NCBI GenBank assembly: GCA_035593725.1
Contig: DAOSZN010000020.1
Location: forward strand, 1 to 38,160
Length of the DNA: 38,160 bases
Source: UBA4971 sp029551185
GTDB lineage: Bacteria > Bacillota > SHA-98 > UBA4971
Direction: 5' to 3'
Position numbers and translations under genes: made by a program. This document shows positions 9,019 to 17,061 of the stretch, piece after piece. Numbering within the stretch: position 1 is the stretch's first letter; every line of letters starts with the position of its first letter. Under the pieces are notes generated by a model. That model was given only the letters and a program-made list of their open reading frames with translations, ran no database searches and was not told where the DNA came from.

Positions 9019-9135
9019 AGGTGTGATATTTTTGGCCGCTGGTTCGAACACCTTGGATCCAAGCCTCTTTCCGTAGCGGTTATACGCCAGGATATATAGG
9101 ACGAACGTCACAACCATCACCTAGAGAGAATTCAC
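9019..9135 (-). pseudogene. N-terminal remnant resembling carbon-starvation protein CstA
   Basis: GTG 9135 follows GGAGGTGAACTAA and encodes MNSL, then an in-frame TAG (9121-9123). After the stop, the same frame continues with VMVVTFVLYILAYNRYGKR and then LGSKVFEP...NITP. This resembles the first transmembrane segment and the YG...TP region at the start of CstA/BtsT-type peptide and pyruvate transporters, where tryptophan at the TAG position (TGG to TAG) would fit. Similarity ends near 9019, and the frame closes at 8953. The other several hundred residues are absent. Translation from ATG 9117 as a 54-residue peptide is possible. The family call rests on a short stretch. Confidence 0.45.
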
Positions 9136-9602
9136 TTAGTTCACCTCCGAATCATACTTGTGAAGCGGTTGATTGCTTCGCTATACTAACCTATTCCTTC
9201 GGTACATATTAGAGAATTCCTCCTAATATGATAATTGACACTAATGTGAATCTATGCGCATAAAAGTAAGAAAAACGGCTAATTACTCAATACCGGAGAG
9301 CCAACGGATAGGTGGATGATGATGATAGAGTCCGGCTTGTTCTTGCACGCGCGGGAGACTCTGGTTCAGGACAAATAAATGAGTTCCTGCAAGGTCTGTC
9401 TCGTAGGAGGCGATCCTCATAAGATCGCATGACAGAAGCAGCACGTTCCACCTTGAAACGATATCTTCCGTCTTTTCCTTCTATAGCCATGAGCGCAGTC
9501 TGTGAAATCATATAAATAAACACAAATAACTTGTTATTGCTTATTATGACTTGTGTTTAGTTGATATATGTGATACGTTAGGTGTGGAAGGAGGGTGCCG
9601 TC
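9136..9602. other. gene-poor region between the cstA remnant and the Uma2 gene
   Basis: No convincing gene. Near the remnant, the minus strand has TTCACA, a 16-base spacer and TATTAG (a possible old cstA promoter), followed by AGGAGG and an 8-codon ORF (MYRRNRLV). A GAAGC/GCTTC hairpin follows before the remnant's GGAGG site. A 78-codon minus-strand frame at 9287-9523 is arginine- and serine-rich, lacks a usable ribosome binding site and looks non-coding. Close to the Uma2 gene, AATAAC-TT-GTTATT (9525-9538) is a perfect dyad that could be an operator for that gene. Confidence 0.4.
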
Positions 9603-10376
9603 ATGAGTGAACCCAGGCTCATAACCGCCCAGGAGCTTGCTGACATGCTTAAGCTGTCTGTAGAGACCATATGGCGCTACACCCGCAACTCCAAGATCCC
9701 TTATGTGCAACTGTCCAACAGGCAGTACCGTTATGATCCTGAAAAGGTCTTGCGTCATCTCGGCATGGATCAAATGGAGGAATCTGCGGTCGTGGTACAG
9801 GAAGCCAGGCCTGAGTATATGACAGACAAAGTGTACACCTATGAGGATTACCTTCGGCTGCCGGATGAAGAAGGCTACCATTATGAGATCCTCAACGGCA
9901 TGCTTGTTAAGGAACCGGCGCCATACGTCCATCACCAGCGGGTATCCAGGCGCTTGCAGCGTTTTCTGGAAGATTACTTTGCCCTTAAAGACCCTGCGGG
10001 GGAGGTGTTCAATGCGCCAATCGACGTAACCCTGTCGGATACTAACGTAATCCAGCCTGACCTGGTTTATATCCCCGGCGAGAATAGTAAAATTGTGGAG
10101 GAAGCGCGGATAAACGGCATCCCGTATTTGGTTGTGGAGATCCTTTCCAAGTGGACTCGATCTAAGGATCGTCTAAGAAAGAGGAACATTTATGAGCGAA
10201 TGGGTGTACCACATTACTGGATAGTGGATCCCTATGACGAAACAATTGAGGCATACACCTTGCAGAAGAGTTTCTATGTCTTGCGAAGCTCCGGCCTTGA
10301 TGTAGGTGAATTCACACATCCTGACTTTCCCGGTTTCTCGGTGGATCTTGCAGCGCTGTGGAGACGACCGGAGTAG
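9603..10376 (+). CDS. HTH-Uma2 fusion: predicted Uma2/DUF820-family nuclease with N-terminal excisionase-type HTH
   Basis: The first ~55 residues form a MerR/excisionase-like helix-turn-helix (TAQELADMLKLSVETIWRYTR, then a KIPYVQLSNRQYRY wing). A linker leads to a Uma2 (DUF820) domain, a PD-(D/E)xK restriction-fold family. The Uma2 core includes YEILNGMLVKEPAP, QPDLVYIP and LVVEILSKWTRSKDR..K...YERMGVPHYWIVDP, where the Asp, Glu and following Lys are the predicted catalytic set. Start ATG 9603 has GGAGG 8-9 bases upstream. Uma2 proteins are numerous in cyanobacteria and some Firmicutes, and their function is poorly known. The HTH suggests a sequence-specific DNA target. Confidence 0.88.
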   Translation: MSEPRLITAQELADMLKLSVETIWRYTRNSKIPYVQLSNRQYRYDPEKVLRHLGMDQMEESAVVVQEARPEYMTDKVYTYEDYLRLPDEEGYHYEILNGMLVKEPAPYVHHQRVSRRLQRFLEDYFALKDPAGEVFNAPIDVTLSDTNVIQPDLVYIPGENSKIVEEARINGIPYLVVEILSKWTRSKDRLRKRNIYERMGVPHYWIVDPYDETIEAYTLQKSFYVLRSSGLDVGEFTHPDFPGFSVDLAALWRRPE

Positions 10377-10547
10377 ATTGCTCCCTGCAGCTCTTAGGAT
10401 GACTGCCTGGCCGAGGCTGATGTTACTGGTTAACCTACCTATGAGGGAAGGCGAGGAAAAATTCCCTGTATAGATAGAGAAGCGATAATTGCCATATGCC
10501 ATAATAGCACGGCATAATTTCTGAAGAGTTGTGAGGTTTCTGTTGGA

Positions 10548-10877
10548 CTACCCAACACGGGTTCCGTTGGCGACCGGAGCGTCAAGGGATAGAAGCACCA
10601 CATCACCTTTCTCCGGCAACCCGCCAAGGACTAATACTTCTGATGAAAATCCCGCAATTCGGCGGGGCGGCATGTTTACAACCGCGACTACTTGTCTGCC
10701 CACCAGGATATCGGGGCTGTAGCGCTTTGTGATTTGAGCGCTTGAGCATTTCAGACCCAGATCTCCAAAGTCTATCATAAGTTTAAGCGCCGGCACACGC
10801 GCCTCAGGAAATAGCGCAGCTTCAACAACCGTGCCTATCCTGATATCCAGCTTCAGGAAGTCGTCGAATGTCGCCAT
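10548..10877 (-). CDS. csaA: CsaA-like tRNA-binding-domain protein
   Basis: A 109-residue protein made only of the EMAP/tRNA-binding OB fold. Marks are FLKLDIRIGTVVEA, ALKLMIDFGDLG, SSAQIT, GRQVVAVVNMPPRRIAGFSSEVLVLG and the C-terminal VLLSLDAPVANGTRVG. CsaA homodimers have been described as secretion-related chaperones and can bind tRNA. ATG 10877 is chosen because AAGGAG lies 8 bases upstream; starts at 10883 and 10886 are too close to it. The gene is convergent with the Uma2 gene and divergent from the large NTPase gene. Confidence 0.92.
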   Translation of the reverse strand: MATFDDFLKLDIRIGTVVEAALFPEARVPALKLMIDFGDLGLKCSSAQITKRYSPDILVGRQVVAVVNMPPRRIAGFSSEVLVLGGLPEKGDVVLLSLDAPVANGTRVG

Positions 10878-11073
10878 TGCCATCACTCCTTGTATATGAT
10901 GTCTTTAGAAGACGAGAGAAGCCTAACTTACCCTTATAGGGAGTTATGGCATCTAAGATCATAATACCACACAATGACAGACTGCGGGGTCATTACCTCC
11001 GGCGGGACGACATAGAACTCGAGACTTCGAGTAGGAATTTTTAGGATATTGGCGAACTCTACTAAGTGTAAAA

Positions 11074-11106
11074 GCATTTACCGAGATCACCGGAACCGGT
11101 AAATGC
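11074..11106. promoter_or_regulatory. 10-bp perfect inverted repeat upstream of the STAND-like NTPase gene
   Basis: GCATTTACCG and CGGTAAATGC are separated by 13 bases that contain a smaller CCGG-AA-CCGG dyad. The repeat lies 37 bases before the TTG start, so it would be in the leader or at the promoter. A second dyad, ACTCGA/TCGAGT, is at 11017-11032. There is no strong T-run after the repeat on the plus strand, so an operator or an attenuating RNA hairpin is more likely than a terminator. A related core (TTTACCG/CGGTAAA) flanks a TATAAT at 26228-26299. Confidence 0.55.
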
Positions 11107-11142
11107 ACGTTCTTTGTTCCTTACAAGAGAGGAGGAGATGTC

Positions 11143-14100
11143 TTGGCTTCTCGCTCTTTCAAACAGTTTGTCAAATGGTTTCTTGACACTCAATCGGACG
11201 AAGAAGTCTTTAAAGTCCTTCTATACTGTGACGCTCCTGAACCGCTCCTAACAGGGGAAATCCCCTCCGGCCCGAAGACCAAACGTAGGCGAAAGAAGAT
11301 AACGCCTAAAGGCTCCAGTGATGAGGGAGATCCTTCAAGTAAGAACCTAGCCACCTTAAGAAGGGATATTCTTGTTGATCGATGGATTGATGGCAACCGC
11401 AAGGTGTCCGCCTACTTCCACGAACGTTTCTCCGCTCTCAGGACCGAAATGGCTGAACTTACAATAGATGACACCAACCTGCGTCTTGATTCCATGGTGA
11501 AGGAATACGGCGGGCCGGCAGTAGTCTACTGCCTCATTGTCAATGAGAATGAGTTTAAACATGAGATAGGATACCGGCTTATGGATGAGCTCGGAGACTC
11601 ATGCAAGGCAGAACGAAGCGATAATCCGCCTGTATATGAAGTAGAAGAGGAGATCTTGCCTGACGACATCCCCGACGATATTGCTGATGAACCCTTAGAA
11701 GGCACCATACCCACAAATGGGATAGGACAATTTGCGGAAGATACCTCACCGCATCCAATACCCAACACCCCAAACGCACTTGAGGCTATCACATACGCTA
11801 TATCGGAGTTGAGCGCTACGGAACAGGATCTTGACTGCGAAGCCCTAGATGCAGCTATAGAGAGCTTGCTATCCGCTGTAAGCGATTACAAGAAACGAAG
11901 GTCAGAAAGCGCTCTGAAACTTGAGAAAGCTCTGTCAGAACTATGCAGTAAGTACGGGGATACCATTGAGTTTCTCTTAGCTGATACCAGTCACTGCGGT
12001 GGCTTTGATTTTGTTGCAGCAGCCCGGGCAGGGGGCATCAAGTATCCCAACGTGCGTCAGGCAATATCGGAGCTTGCGAGAATCGCAGACTTGTTGGAAG
12101 ATGCGGAGGAAATACGTACTCTGCCGCTTCGCTCTGTTTCGGAGCAAGTTGAGGCCACTCAGCGTATCAGAGAACTCCAGTCCCAAGTTGTTGAGGGGCT
12201 TGACTGCCTTGGCAGCATTCTTGGCAACGGCGACAGTGCAGCTGCCATTGAGCCGGACGAGAAGTCTGTATCGGATCCAAGCCCACCCTCTTCCGAACAC
12301 CACCTTTTCCCTACGCAGCCACGACGGATGCGAAAAGCAAAGCGGACGCTGAAAAAGGGTGTTTTGCCAGGGAAGCCAGCTGCGCCGGTTGGGTCGGAGC
12401 TGTTTTGTTTAGAGTCTGAAGAACCTTCTCCGGAGGAAGAGAAACCTATCAAGCCGGCTCTTGGCGATGTTTCTGAAGCGGAGCCATCGGTGACTGGAAC
12501 TTTTGCTGCTGAAACAGCATCCACTGCCAGGCAGTTGATGTACGATGCAGTCAGAGAGGCGGATTATGCGTCCGCTTACTGGCTTGCCGTTGCAAGCGAA
12601 GCCTCAGGTGATTCCACGTCGATCCCTTCTTGGCTGCACCTAGCCAACTTTCTTGCAGCGAACTCTCGGTGTTTCGATCCTCAGGCTATGCGCGCCCTGG
12701 ACAGAATATGCAATCTTCATCCTGCGCCTTACCAGGAGCTTAGTGCCATGCACAAGCAGACTAATCAGACTCTTGCCATGTACATCCTATCTGCGTCAAT
12801 TATGGCATCTCTGTTCAGCGGTGAACACGGGCCGAGCAACTGGCTGAATGATGTAAAGAACAACGCAGCAGGCCTGCCCGAAGAGCTGGTCCGTATAGGT
12901 AATGACATCCTGGACTTAAAGTATGCGGGTGTTTCGTGCCTTGATTACATTGGGGATCATCTCCCGGGAGGGCAGGATTGGGATTCTGAAGCTAAGGCCG
13001 TTTCCGATCGGGTGGCTTCGTGGCGGAACATAGCTGAGTACGGGAAGCTTGGGTATCAGCCTGCGACATTGACCCGCCGTTTCATAGCTTGCGGAAAACA
13101 TTCCCAGCTGAAACCGGCAATCGATGCAGTTGCAGATGATAAGCGGGAACTGGTGGACCTTGTTGATGAAACCCGCATCACCTACTTGAGCAACAGGGAC
13201 AGTATTGAGAAGTTGATCCGTGAAGCAATTAGGTTGACTTGCGGATCGAGGCCTCGTCGGGTAAAGATGGAAAGCCACAGCATGGAATCCTTCATGCGTG
13301 ACCTAATGAGTCTAAATGATGCCCTGGCTTACTGGGTCGATGCGGTCAGAAGGCGTAATTCCCGCGCCTGTAAAGGTTCACTGTCAGAATCTCAATGTCA
13401 AACGATTATCAAAAGAATAGTTAAAGAGGCAGAGAACGCAATGGGGAATCTCATCTCAGATGACCCTTATGTGGCTGCTCTTAGCTGTTCATTGACACAT
13501 GCCGTCAACATGCTGCAGGGAAAGATAATGACTCCCTTGACCACGAGGAGCTGGAAAAAGGACTTGGCAAGACCGATCATTGTATCCGGCTTCTTTCCGC
13601 CTTCCGAGACCATACAATGGATGGAGTCGGAGGGTGTGGATCCTCCGGATATTGCTATGGATAGGGAGCTCCTTACAGAAACCATGTTAGAGAGGGTCAC
13701 TCTCGACGCAGCGTTCACCCAAGCTCTTGATGACGAAGACTACATCAGGGCTAAAGCGGTAATGTGTGTCGCAGATGACATCCCGGACGCTGACTCCCGT
13801 TTTCAGTCGTGCCTTGAAGAATCAAGACGGACGTTCGAAGCGCGGCTCCTGAAGACGCGCGAGATGTTGGAGGATGGCGCCCAAAAGCACCTAATTGTCA
13901 GCTCTGATAGATCTCAGATGGACGGGGAACTCCTTTCTCTGGAATCAACCTTCGAATCCGGGGAGATACAACAGTTTTCTGCTGCATATTCCAAGCTGGA
14001 CGATATCGAAAAGGCAATAGACAAGTTCAAAAAGGAAAGAATGAACGCCTTGGGCCGCGAGATAAAAGAGCTGCGTAATCGAGTGGATGCAAACAGAGCC

Positions 14101-17061
14101 AATCTTTCCGATGCCGTGATTAAGTATGCAGAAAACAACCTGGAAGAAGCGGAGAGATACATGGACAGTTTCGGAGACGGCAAATCGCTTTTGGTTGCGG
14201 AAAGCTTCTATTCTCTTGCGCTTAACGCAGTAGAGCTGGGCGTGATTAGCGAGATATCGGGAGGTGCAGCGGGGTACGACGCTGCTGAGACAGATCACGT
14301 AGGCAACTTCCTTGCAGTCAGCAGATCAATTCAGTCACATATTGCCAGGCGCGGTTCCAAACCCCTTGACTGTGTGAAGCTTATCGAAGCCGGACGCCCT
14401 GTCGGCAAGATCGACATGTCGAAGATTCCTAAGCCACAAGCAGAGAATGCAGGCAAAGGGCTTCGCGCTTACTACAGGCTGATGGGAAGGAGCAAACCGG
14501 CCACAGATGAAACTTGGTACGTAAGAGACGTGACCACACTGCTGGGCTATATCGGATTTCAGCAGCCCTCGGTTTCCCTTGTGTCAACAGAGGATAATGC
14601 AGCACATTTCCGTGCTGAAATGTCCGCAAAAGATATTTCCCCTCTACCTGAATTCGGCTCTTCTCACAGAGGAATCTATGATGTCATTATCGTGCATGGA
14701 AAGCCCCGTGTAACCGGCCTAAACCATATTCTTAACGTGTTCGGGGTTGAGAATTCCAGGCCGATAGTGATTTACTTAGGCAGAATCACACAGGCTTTAA
14801 GACATGAATGGAGTGTATCTTGCAGAGAAAAGCGACGGACTGTAATGATGGTGGATGAAATCCTGTTGTACTTCCTGGCCAGCATCCGTGACAACAGACT
14901 GGAAGCAGCTGTGTCATGCGGGGTTGCCTGGGGATGGGCTTGTCCCTACTCTGACGGGGCAACAGCCCCCCGCGAGATGTTTATAGGCAGGCAACTTATG
15001 ATCAGCAAGATAGGGGAACGTACGGGGGCTTTCGTAATATACGGCGGTCGGCAGTTCGGAAAGTCGTCTCTTTTACGCATGGTGGAGAATGAGTACCATA
15101 ACCCTGACAACCATCAGTATGTGGTGTTCTGTGAAATTAAATATGTCGGTGACGTTGACAGCGCGAAAGGTACGCAAGATACATCTCTCATATGGATTAA
15201 GGCATGGGAGAATATGCAGAAGTCTGATCTCGAATGGGTATGTAAAGGCATCTCTAATCCTTCTCCTTATGATGTGCAGACTGCCATACGTAAAGCGCTG
15301 AAAAAGAACCCCGGTATGAGGATGATATTCTTGTTCGATGAGGCAGACAATTTTCTTAAGCAAGAAGCTTCTTTAGGCTTTCAGGAGCTTAACGGGATAA
15401 AGACTCTCATGGAGGAAACAAATTATGGGTTCAAGGCGGTATTCTGCGGACTTCATAATGTGCAGAGATACTATACTAAATCCAATCATCCCCTTGCCCA
15501 GTTGAGTGCACCGATTGTCGTCGGGCCACTCGAACCGTCTGAGGCACGGGAGCTGGTAATCAGGCCTATGCGTGCCCTCGGGATAGGCTTCGAGAGCGAT
15601 TACGTAGTATCGCAGATTCTGTCCTACACTAACTTTCACGCATCGCTTATACAGTTCTTCTGCAGTAAGCTGGTGGAAGTCGTTCGATCCAGAAAAGATG
15701 AACCTCCCTATGTAATTACCGGTAATGACGTGGAACAGATCTACAAAGACCACACTTTCAGAGCAAGGATGAGCGATCGCTTTCAGGTGACGGTTCTCAT
15801 GGATACGCGCTATCAGGTCATTGTGTACAGCATGATACTTGAGCAGCTCAATGAGAGAGACGGATATAAACGTCTTTTTGAGGCCAATGAAATAGCCCAA
15901 TTGGCAAAAGAGTGGTGGCCGCAGGGTTTTGAAGATATGGGCGCTTTCGAGATCAGACCTCTCCTTGACGAACTGGTAGGGCTGGGAGTGCTCATTCGCT
16001 GTGAAGACGGTCAATTCCGCTTGCGCAGCTCAAACGTTGTTAGAGCCCTGGGGAAGCCGGATGACATAGAGGACGCATTGATTCAAATTGCGGAATCGCC
16101 GGGTCCAAGCAAGGACAAGTCCAGGAGTCTAATGGTAAGGATACAGGATACCCCGCCTAAGTGGGGACCGTTTACCCTGGCACAAGCAGCCGATATCATT
16201 CAGCCCCAACCCGGGCTTTGCCTCGTGTTCGGAAGCGAGGCGCTGAACCTGTCAAGAACTGCCGAGGCGTTGCGTGTCTATGTAGGCGAAAGCGCAAAGA
16301 TGTTTGTGCTGCAACAGAGATTCACGTCTGCTACAGGAATATCCAATCATGTCTCTTCACTAGTCTCAACCTCCTTAAAGGGTCGGTATATTATGGTCAT
16401 AGATCCTTCCACGGTTCACAGCAAGTCTCATAATCTCATGGAGATACTTGTGGCGATAGGGGGTCGGGTTAAGGAATTAAATACCGAAAACAGGTTGGTA
16501 AGAGTGGTAATCATACTTAATCCCATCAATGCCTATCAACTCGCCCACATGAGATATAGCGGCGACTTGCGGTTGGAGCCGTACATCGATACCGAAGTAG
16601 CACTGAGGAAATGGGACTATACCATGGTTGAGAGTTTCTTGTCTCATATGGAGAGTGTAAACACCGCACCTACAGTGAATAAGGTTCTGGAGGCTACCGG
16701 AGGCTGGCCTTTCCTGATACAGAAGATGCCGTACAAAGGTGCAGGAGGTATACTTCGTGCAGTGGAACGACTCAAATCCGACCTGAATCAAAACGCAGAT
16801 AATATACGGCAAGACTTCTTCGACGCATGCGGGCTGACCTCACTTGGTGATGTCAATAAAGTTATAACCATGTTGGCCGACGCAGGATCCGCATTACTGC
16901 CTGAAGATCTGGCTGAACTTATGTCGCTGGATACAGAACGTGACATCAGGGAGAGCAGGGCCCTCATAGAAGTGCTGCACAGGACAGGGATACTCATTGA
17001 GAGCCGCGAAGGCGAGCTTTTCTGCGATCCCGTTGTGAAAAAACTGGTGATCGAAGGATGA
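11143..17061 (+). CDS. 1972-residue STAND-like P-loop NTPase, candidate sensor of a conflict or defence system
   Basis: I do not recognise the full architecture. Residues 1-160 form a small N-terminal domain broken by a basic linker (KRRRKK). A Pro/Glu-rich linker and a coiled-coil (about 215-275) follow, then long alpha-helical stretches (about 465-1060) with another coiled-coil near 930-1010. A mixed domain spans about 1080-1265. The NTPase begins at EMFIGR (1278-1283), with Walker A GGRQFGKSS (1301-1309, Lys1307), Walker B MIFLFDEAD (1394-1402, Asp1399/Glu1400) and a GLHNVQRYY sensor. A winged helix (about 1560-1650) follows. Residues 1665-1972 look like a second, P-loop-less module with ATGGWPFLI. 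The start is TTG 11143, 7 bases after GGAGG. It overlaps the next gene by 4 bases. A signalling NTPase role is inferred from this order. Confidence 0.85.
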   Translation: MASRSFKQFVKWFLDTQSDEEVFKVLLYCDAPEPLLTGEIPSGPKTKRRRKKITPKGSSDEGDPSSKNLATLRRDILVDRWIDGNRKVSAYFHERFSALRTEMAELTIDDTNLRLDSMVKEYGGPAVVYCLIVNENEFKHEIGYRLMDELGDSCKAERSDNPPVYEVEEEILPDDIPDDIADEPLEGTIPTNGIGQFAEDTSPHPIPNTPNALEAITYAISELSATEQDLDCEALDAAIESLLSAVSDYKKRRSESALKLEKALSELCSKYGDTIEFLLADTSHCGGFDFVAAARAGGIKYPNVRQAISELARIADLLEDAEEIRTLPLRSVSEQVEATQRIRELQSQVVEGLDCLGSILGNGDSAAAIEPDEKSVSDPSPPSSEHHLFPTQPRRMRKAKRTLKKGVLPGKPAAPVGSELFCLESEEPSPEEEKPIKPALGDVSEAEPSVTGTFAAETASTARQLMYDAVREADYASAYWLAVASEASGDSTSIPSWLHLANFLAANSRCFDPQAMRALDRICNLHPAPYQELSAMHKQTNQTLAMYILSASIMASLFSGEHGPSNWLNDVKNNAAGLPEELVRIGNDILDLKYAGVSCLDYIGDHLPGGQDWDSEAKAVSDRVASWRNIAEYGKLGYQPATLTRRFIACGKHSQLKPAIDAVADDKRELVDLVDETRITYLSNRDSIEKLIREAIRLTCGSRPRRVKMESHSMESFMRDLMSLNDALAYWVDAVRRRNSRACKGSLSESQCQTIIKRIVKEAENAMGNLISDDPYVAALSCSLTHAVNMLQGKIMTPLTTRSWKKDLARPIIVSGFFPPSETIQWMESEGVDPPDIAMDRELLTETMLERVTLDAAFTQALDDEDYIRAKAVMCVADDIPDADSRFQSCLEESRRTFEARLLKTREMLEDGAQKHLIVSSDRSQMDGELLSLESTFESGEIQQFSAAYSKLDDIEKAIDKFKKERMNALGREIKELRNRVDANRANLSDAVIKYAENNLEEAERYMDSFGDGKSLLVAESFYSLALNAVELGVISEISGGAAGYDAAETDHVGNFLAVSRSIQSHIARRGSKPLDCVKLIEAGRPVGKIDMSKIPKPQAENAGKGLRAYYRLMGRSKPATDETWYVRDVTTLLGYIGFQQPSVSLVSTEDNAAHFRAEMSAKDISPLPEFGSSHRGIYDVIIVHGKPRVTGLNHILNVFGVENSRPIVIYLGRITQALRHEWSVSCREKRRTVMMVDEILLYFLASIRDNRLEAAVSCGVAWGWACPYSDGATAPREMFIGRQLMISKIGERTGAFVIYGGRQFGKSSLLRMVENEYHNPDNHQYVVFCEIKYVGDVDSAKGTQDTSLIWIKAWENMQKSDLEWVCKGISNPSPYDVQTAIRKALKKNPGMRMIFLFDEADNFLKQEASLGFQELNGIKTLMEETNYGFKAVFCGLHNVQRYYTKSNHPLAQLSAPIVVGPLEPSEARELVIRPMRALGIGFESDYVVSQILSYTNFHASLIQFFCSKLVEVVRSRKDEPPYVITGNDVEQIYKDHTFRARMSDRFQVTVLMDTRYQVIVYSMILEQLNERDGYKRLFEANEIAQLAKEWWPQGFEDMGAFEIRPLLDELVGLGVLIRCEDGQFRLRSSNVVRALGKPDDIEDALIQIAESPGPSKDKSRSLMVRIQDTPPKWGPFTLAQAADIIQPQPGLCLVFGSEALNLSRTAEALRVYVGESAKMFVLQQRFTSATGISNHVSSLVSTSLKGRYIMVIDPSTVHSKSHNLMEILVAIGGRVKELNTENRLVRVVIILNPINAYQLAHMRYSGDLRLEPYIDTEVALRKWDYTMVESFLSHMESVNTAPTVNKVLEATGGWPFLIQKMPYKGAGGILRAVERLKSDLNQNADNIRQDFFDACGLTSLGDVNKVITMLADAGSALLPEDLAELMSLDTERDIRESRALIEVLHRTGILIESREGELFCDPVVKKLVIEG

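Noticed and set aside
9030..9060. tRNA-like GGTTCGAAC box
   Set aside because: No acceptor or anticodon stem can be built around it, and the same bases encode VFEP of the cstA-like remnant on the minus strand.
15373..16014. 213-codon minus-strand ORF
   Set aside because: Antisense to the NTPase domain of the giant gene, which carries intact Walker motifs; the antisense translation has no coherent pattern.
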